Of a stretch of 64,000 nucleotides of DNA, positions 15,101 to 24,100 are shown piece after piece (the first letter of the stretch is position 1; each line of letters starts with the position of its first letter). Made by a program: the position numbers and the translations under genes. Below the pieces are notes generated by a model, which was not told the DNA's origin, made no database searches, and saw only the letters and a program-made list of their open reading frames with translations. The stretch is taken from NCBI GenBank assembly GCA_026994225.1, contig JALWRI010000005.1, positions 62,001-126,000 of the forward strand, in the 5' to 3' direction. This DNA comes from Gammaproteobacteria bacterium. GTDB taxonomy: Bacteria > Pseudomonadota > Gammaproteobacteria > GRL18.

Positions 15101-18100
15101 CCATAACGGATAACTTTTGCCAGCTTTTATCTGCTTGCCATAATTGCTTATATTGTAGAAGAACATCTTCTATAGCGGTATCGAATGTCGTGATTGACTG
15201 GGGACAACGGACAATATCTTGTTGATAAAAACAACCAATAGTTTTTTTCCATGCCGGTGGACGTGCATCCGTAATATCATAAAAAATAAAATCTTCTTCC
15301 GTTTGCAATAAATACCGTAATAATAAGCTGTATAACACCTTAAAATAAATACTTGGTGTAATGGTATAGCGCATACATATCCGCCATATCCACTTCCAAT
15401 GTATCTGATCAAGATGTTGTTGCTGCATACATTGTTTATCTGGATAGAGATTACGTAAAGGATTTAAGGGACTAATACCTGCCAATTTCTCTTGCCAATA
15501 CGCTATACCCGCCTGGTTATCAACCTGTTGCCGCTGATCTTGCACAAATTGCCAATAACTTTCCCCTTGTGCCGATATAGGCTGCGTATCCTTCTTTAAA
15601 ATATGTTGATACGCATCTATCACTGCCTGCATAAAAAGGGTGGAAGCAATCCCATCGACTAAAATATGATGTACCCGTGTTACGGCATAATAATGTTGCT
15701 CTGTACGAATAAATATAGCATGTTCAATTAATCTATCTTTATTTATATCATACGGCTGTTGAATCCAGGATGCGATTTTTACTTCTATCTCTTTTACACT
15801 TAATCCCTCTTTTGTTAAATCATAACTATTACAATGTAGTATTTTATCTTTAGGAATAACCAGATAAGCAACATCGGTGTAAGGGTAAGCACTACTAACA
15901 AGTTGTGCAGCCAGTAAGGGATAGCATTGTACAACCTCTTGCAAGGCTTGTATCCAGGCATCAGTTTGTAATGTTCCCTGAATAGCAAAATAATTCCCAA
16001 AACTACTATGGCTGGCATCTGGATAACGGATCGCATCTAAATATAAATCCCTTTGGGTTGTACTCAATGGATAAATATCGCTATAGCTGTTTGTAATATG
16101 GAGTAGCTTTTGCAAATCCTGCTGTCTAAGCATTACATATTGATCTATTCTATGCAGCGGTGCTGCCACAATTTGTTGTAATAATTGCTGATAATAACGG
16201 GCAAAATCGACAATCGTTTGCTGCTGATATAAATCAGTATTATATTCTATCACTGCATCAAAATAGCTCTCTTTTGTTTGCTCTACTTCCAACATATTTA
16301 AGGTTATATCATATTTAGCATAACCACTTTCTATCTCTAGTAATTGACAATCCAAATGTGCTAATTCCCATTTATCCACAGGAGTATTTTGCAGTGAAAA
16401 ACTCGCTTGTACTAATGGCGCATAAGACATATTCCGTTCTATGTCTAAACTTTCTAATAACTGTTCTGTAGCAACATCCTGATATTCCCATGCTGCTAAA
16501 ACTGTTTTATGAATACGTTGTAATAACTCTAAGCCAACCGGATTACCCGATAGATCACAACGTAAAATAATACTATTAATAAAACAACCTAATAGTTTTT
16601 CTGTTAAGGGAGTATTTCTACCTGCCAGGGCTGTTCCTAAACATAAATCAGTTTGTTGATTATAACGAGAAAGTAACAGCGCAAAGCAAGAAAATAAACC
16701 ACTAAATACGGTTACTTCTTGTTGCAAACATAAAGATTTTATTTTTTCTGTGGTCTTGGCATCTATGGTAAAATGATAATGTTTACCGTTAAAAGTTTGT
16801 ATCGCAGGACGGGAATAATCTACAGGTAAGGTGGATAATAATGGGGCATCCAATAATGTGTTTTTCCACCATTTTAATGGTTGCTGTAATCTTTCATTAG
16901 TAAAAAATTGTTTTTGCCATAGTGCATAATCGGCATATTGTAATGTTAATGGTGGTAAATGTATTACCTGCTGCTGTACTATTGCATTATAACAATGACT
17001 AAATTCTTGTAAAAAAATATTTCCCGACCAGGCATCTGAAATAATATGATGAATAGTAAAAAATAACACCCCTTGTTGTGGCGTTAATTTTACCCACCTG
17101 ATACGCAATAATATATCTTTTTTTAGATCAAAAATAAAACTTGCTTCTTCTTGTTTTATACTATCTATACGCTGTTCTTGTACACTCTTGGATAATGTTT
17201 GTAAATCGGTGATTATCACAGATAGTTGTCGCTGTGAATGAATTTTTTGTACCACGCCCTGATATTCTTTAATACTGCTATCCTGGATAAAGTTGGTGCG
17301 TAGTATTTCATGCCGTTGTAATAAATAATTGATACTTTTTTGCAATGCTTCTATATCGAGTATTCCGTTAATACGCAATCCTGCAAGAATATTATAACTC
17401 GATTGTTGTCCATCAAATTGCACTGCAAACCAAATACGTTCTTGTGCATAGGATAAGGGGATTGCTTGTTGTCTATCCGCTTTACTAATATTGGGGATGG
17501 CTAATTGAGAATGATTATATCGTAATTGATCAATCATTTGAGCCATATCCTGTAATATCGGATGTGCAAAAAACTGTTTGAGAGATAAACGCAGCCCTAA
17601 TTTTTCTTCCAATAAAGAGACGACTCTTGCAGCACGTAAAGAATGCCCTCCTAAAGCAAAAAAGTTCTCTTCACGATAAATATTTTTATCTATCCCTAAT
17701 ACCATTTTCCAAATACTTGCAAGAATTTGCTCAGTATCGGTTTGACAATAGGATTGTTGCTCATCAGGGCTAATAAGCGTATTTTTTAATAAGTATTGAT
17801 AGTCTATTTTACCATTAATATTTAATGGTAAGCTCATCACGCTATAATAGCGATGAGGCAGCATATAATGTGGCAACCACTGTTGTAAAAAATGCTGCCA
17901 CTTTTCTATTTGTAGCAAAGATAAAGGAGTAATACCCTTATCTGTTTGTTCACTCGTTTGAACTAATTTTATCCAGGCAGTCAGTTGTTCATTTTGTACC
18001 CCAACTACTGCTTGAGCAATCTCATCAATGGCCATTAAAGTCTGTTCAATTTCTGTCATTTCTATGCGTAAACCACGCAATTTAATTTGTCTATCGCTAC

Positions 18101-21100
18101 GTGCTAAATAAACAATATTACCATCTGTTTGAAAATAGCCTCTATCTCCAGTACGATATAAATGCTCACTGGTGTGATCTGCTACATGCGGATTTTGAAT
18201 ATACGCTATTGCATTTTTTTCCGGGTCTTGCCAATACTCTCCTAACCCTGCCCCACCGATATAGATATCCCCTGCAATACCTATTGGTACAGTTTGTAAT
18301 TGTGCATCTAAAATATAAATAACTACATTATCTATCGCTTTCCCTATTGGTATAACGGGAGCATCTTTTTGCTTTGAAAAATCAATCCTGTCTATCGTAT
18401 AACAACTCGCAATATCGGTACATTCACTAGGACCATAAGTATTACTGATTTGACACTGACAATGACTATCTAATAACCATGCTTTAAGTAAAGCAAGCTG
18501 AATACTTTCCCCACCTAATATAAGCTGTCTAAGGCTCGCTAATAAGGTAAAATCTGCCCCTTTTTCTACTATAGGATACCAGGCACTGGGCGCACAATTC
18601 ACCACTGTTACCTGTTGTGTTGCTATCATATTACGTAACAATAAAGGATCATAATAATCACTCTCAGGAAAGATAATGCTACCACCTGTTAATAATGCTA
18701 CAAAAAGATTTTTCTGTGTCAGATCAAAGCCGATTGAACTTATAATAGCGTGTTTATCTTGCGCGCTAAAATGAAAATGACGGTGATACCATTGCAATAC
18801 ATTTATTGCACTTTTTTGTGTAACGACTACCCCTTTAGCTTGTCCGCTAGAACCTGAGGTATAAATCATATACCAGGGTTTATCCAAACTGTTTTTCCAA
18901 TAGGGATAAAAATCTTTATCTACTGCTGTGATATGTATGTTTGATGTGGCTATTTCTGCTAACACTATACATTGTACATCTTGCCCCCATTGTTCATATT
19001 CTGAGGCTAAAACTATTTTAACTTGTGCATCCTGACACATTGTATAACGACGTTTTGCAGGATAGTTTTTATCCATAGGGAGATAGGCTTTTCCTAATTT
19101 AGCAATCGCTATTAATGCTACTATTAAATCTATACTTGCAGGCAAACACACCCCTATAATATCTTGCTCTGCGATCTTTTTCTGTTGTAATAAATAAGCA
19201 GCAAGTTGATTAGCACGTTGATTTAATTGTTGATAACTACTTACTTGCTGACCTTGTCTTATTGCTATCGCATCAGGAGAGCTGCTAACTTGTTGTTGAA
19301 AACCATCTATCACACAGCTACTACGCTGCGTGGTAACACTTTCACCTTGTGAATAAGGAATGTCTACAGGCAAATAATACTCTGATAACGCCTGCTTCTC
19401 TTTAACTTCTAATAATTGCAACAATAGTGCTTGAAAATGCGCTATCCATGTCGCAATAAATGTTTTACTAAAAGTAGCGGTTTGATAATAACATTTTAGT
19501 TGAATAGTCGTATCTGGAACAACAACGAAAGTGAATGGATAATGTGTTTGTTCTATCGCTTGAATAGCTAATAGCAATGCGTTCTTTGTATTATCTTGAT
19601 CCCAGTTTTGGCTATCTAATGGATAATTTTCAAAGACCAATAAATAATCAAATAAAGGCTGTTCTACCGCAATCGTGCTTTGCGCCTGTATATCTACTAA
19701 TGATATAGCTGCATGATCTTGTAGTGCTTGAAATTGTTGTTGTATAGTACGCAACATTTCCTCAATATTAGCGTACTGATCCACTTGTACACGCAAAGGC
19801 AAGCTATTAATAAATAATCCTACTGCTTCATTAATACCTGCTATATCTATATTTCTACCTGAAGTCGTAACGCCAAAAAGCACATCCTGTTGTTGACTGT
19901 AACGACATAATAATAAAGCAAATATCCCTTGCAAGATACTGTTTAAGGTTATATTTTTTTGCCGTGCAAAATGTTTCAATGCAGCAGAGTGTTCAGCATT
20001 GATCGTTTGTACATAGCTTGCTACACGATGCTGCGTTGCTTTACCTTGATGCGTATGTTCTAGCATCACAAGCGGTTCACTAAAGCCTTTTAAATAATTT
20101 TTCCAAAAAGCTTTTAATGTTGTCTCTTGCTCTTGAGATTGTTGTATTAAATATGCAATATAATCAGGATATATCGCTCTTACCGGCGCAAGGGATTGTT
20201 GCTGCTGATAATAATCGACTATTCTTCGCAGTAAAATAGGTAATGACCAACCATCTAATAGTAAATGATGATGTTCCCAAATAAAATAATAGCCTTGTTC
20301 TCCTCGATTGATCAAAGTACAACGCATTAAAGGTACTTGTTCCAGGACAAAAGCTTGTTGCTGTTGTAGCTGGAGAAAATGATCTAAATCATTGTTATCA
20401 TCTCCTTGTTTTTCTGACCAATCTAATACTTTCCAGGGAAGCGTTACTTGTTTCCAGACTGCCTGCAAAGGCTGCTCTAATCCTTGCCAATAAAAAGCCG
20501 TTCTTAATGTGCTATAATCTTGTATTATTTTCTGCCATGCCATTTGCCAATTTGCTTGATGCAACTGCGTAGAAAAGGTAAAAATAATTTGTTGATGATA
20601 CGCTCTTTGATATGTTTTGTCGCAAGCGTGTTGATCTAAAGAATGAAATAATAATCCTTGTTGCAAGGGTGTAAGTGGGTATAAATTCTCAATACAAGGA
20701 TAGAGATTAAGTCTATCCAACGCACTTTGAGTTATCTTTGCAAGGGGAAAATCACTGGGTGTATAACTGCCTGTTGCTTGCTGACAATGCTTAACAATAT
20801 CTTCTAATTTTTTTTGCCAAGCAAAGAGTAAATCTTCAATTTGCTGCAAGAGATATTGATCCGCATTATATGCAAGCTGTACCTGTAATTGTCCGGCAAC
20901 ACTTTGTATGCTCCAATCATGAATAAAGGGACGTTGATTATTAGCTGCCCGTTGCCTGTTTTGTATCGGGAAAGGATCATTAAGCAGTGTTAATCCCTTA
21001 CCTTCTTCACTATTATCAAAGTGTCCTAAATAATTAAAACTAATTAACTGAGATAAACTATAGCCATATTTATCTTGTAATATATTCCAGCTTATTCCCT

Positions 21101-24100
21101 GATTAGGGGTTTGCCGTATCCCCTCTTTTACTCCCTTGAGTAGTTTTGCAATATCTGGTACAGCACAAAGTAAAACGGGATACAGCGTTGTAAACCATCC
21201 CACCGTACGGGATATATCCAATCCCTGTAATAGGGCATAATCCCTACCATGATGCTCTAACAGTACCATTACTTTATTGACTTGCGCCCAATCTTGATAA
21301 GCGAGTACCAAAGCAGCTAACAATAATTCTACAGGCTGTGTTTGATAACTGTGATGTGCATCTATCAAAATAGCTTTAGTTAATCTTTGAGATAATGTGA
21401 TAGTCTGTATAGATAAGCTCGCTTCCATATTATCCGCTTGTGTATCATGCCAAACCGGCAACGTTTGCTCAAGGATATGTTCCCAATAACTTTTATCTTT
21501 TTCCCATTTATCTGCATCTGCTAATATCTGTTGTACATAATAACTATAACTGCACGCTTCTGTCTGCAAGCTATCTATAGCTTTTGTTAGTAATTGATTA
21601 AAATCTGCCAGGATAATGCGCCATGATACCGCATCAATAACCAAATGATGGATACACCATAACAATGTTTTGCTGTTTGCAAAGTAACTAATATACATTA
21701 ATGGGGAGTGAAAAATATCCAGGCTGGTTTGTGCCGACACTGCTAACTCTGCCGTTATTTCTCCTTTAGTTTTGTAATCAAACGATAGCGTTTGCTGATT
21801 ATCTTGCTCATAGGTAAAATAATACCTGTTATTTTCCTTTATAAAGCGAGCAGCTAATAAAGGATGCGTATGCAATATTTGAGTTAATATATGTGATAAA
21901 CTCGCTTTGCTTAACATACTCTCAGCAATATTTTCCAAACTTAAATATACTGATTGATTCCAATGATGGGGATTGACAAAATGTTGTGTAAAAAACCATT
22001 TTTGTATGCCCGAAACTGGACTCTTCGTTGCTATCTGTGCATGTTTTGTTGTATCTACCACAACAGCAGTGCTTGCCATTTGTTGATGTAAAAAGTCTGC
22101 TAATTGCGCTATGCTTTGATATTGAAAAATATCTCGGGTAGTGAGCAAAATATGTTGTCTTTTTGCTTTTGCTACCACTTGCATACTTAAAATAGAATCG
22201 CCTCCCAAGGCAAAAAAATTAGCATCTCGTCCAATCTCCTCTTCCAATTCAGGCAACACAGATTGCCAAATAGCTGCTAACTGTTTTTCCAGTGCATTTT
22301 GTGGCAATGCCTTGATGTTAGCGTTAATAGCTGGCATTTTTGGCAAGGGTAATTCTGTACTATCTATTTTTGCATTAATAGTACGAGGAAATTGCGCCAA
22401 CACCCATAACCATGCCGGTTGCATGTATGTGGGTAATCGCTGTTGTAAATACTGCATTAACTGCTTTTGTTGTTCTTCAAGTTGTGCTGTTTCTAGCCCA
22501 GGCATTTCGACATAAGCGAGTAATTGCCGCTTTTGATGTAAACGCACTAATGCAGCATTGACCCCTTTATATGCGAGTAATTGTTGCTCAATTTCACTCG
22601 GTTCAATACGATAAGCTCGCAACTTTATTTGTCTATCTATACGACCAATAAACTGTAGCTGCCCATCTGGTAAAAAACGCACTTTATCCCCTGTTTTATA
22701 TAACCGTTCTCCTGCTATAAAAGGATGTGCGATAAAGTATTTTGCTGTCAATTCAGCACGCTGCCAATAGCCTTTAGCTAAACCCAGGCCACCAATATAC
22801 AGTTCTCCAGGCACACCGACAGGAAGCAGTTGCAAGTGTCTATCTAGCACATATAATTGTGTATTGATGACGGGTCTACCTATTGGGGTAATACGATCTT
22901 TCTCTCTTTCCTCAACTTTTTTATGAGCAATATTATATAAACTACTACAAACTGTCGCTTCAGTAGGACCATAACCATTGATAATTTGTAAGCCTGAAAT
23001 CTGTTCTTGTATCGTCCATAATAACTGTTCTGATATGGGTTCAACCCCAACTAATAAACGCTGTAAAACTAAACCATGAGATGTGCTGGTAAACTGACAT
23101 AAATCCTGTAACATAAAGGCAGGCAAATAAGCACTCCTGATTTGCTTATCCACTAACCAGGTAAATAATGCGGCACTATCATCCCGATACGGTGCAGGAA
23201 TAATGTGCAAAGTTCCACCATATAAAAGCATGGAAAATATCTCATAGATAGAGACATCAAATGAAAAGCTCGTCCAGCAACTACCCGATATAGTTGCTGG
23301 TTGACGAAGATGAAAATCCGTTAATAAATTGATCACCCCCAATTGTTGACACAATACCCCCTTTGGTTTCCCTGTTGAACCAGAGGTATAGATCATATAT
23401 AGCGGATCAAAAATATCCCCTTCGCAGGGGAAAGGATCACAGCTTAAAGTATCCCATGCGAGAGTAGCAATATCTATCACTGTCACTGTTGCAAAAATAT
23501 CTGCTATCCTTTGCGATACGCTGATAACACATTTTGCCTGACTATCTTCTATAGTTTCTCGAATACGATTATCTGGATATTGGGGATCAACCGGAACATA
23601 AATAGCACGTAATTTAAGCGTAGCGAACAATGCAATAATCATTAGATAAGAATGCGGCAATAATAATACGATTCTATCGCCAGCTTGTACTGTTTGCTGT
23701 TGTAAATACCAGGCTAATTGATTAGCACGCTGATTTAACTGGGCATAACTGAGCATGATATTATCATCTACCACAGCCCAACTATCAGCTACTTTATCTA
23801 CCTGTTGTAAAAACAAATTCTGGATAGCTGTTTGGGGTAAAGCATAATGTTGCCCCTTAGTATAGTGCTTTAATAATAGCTGTTTTTCTACTGTCGTCAG
23901 ATGCACCGTTAATGGCATAAAAATATTTTCTGTTACCGCTTCAATAAGCTGCACATAACTGTCTAACATTTTTTGTGCAAAATCTTGAGTAAATAACTCG
24001 CTATTGTATTCAAGCTGTATATCAATATGCCGTGTATCGGCTGTCATCACCCAGGTTTGTTCAAACTTGGCACTAGCATTGTGTAAAGATAAAGATTGAT

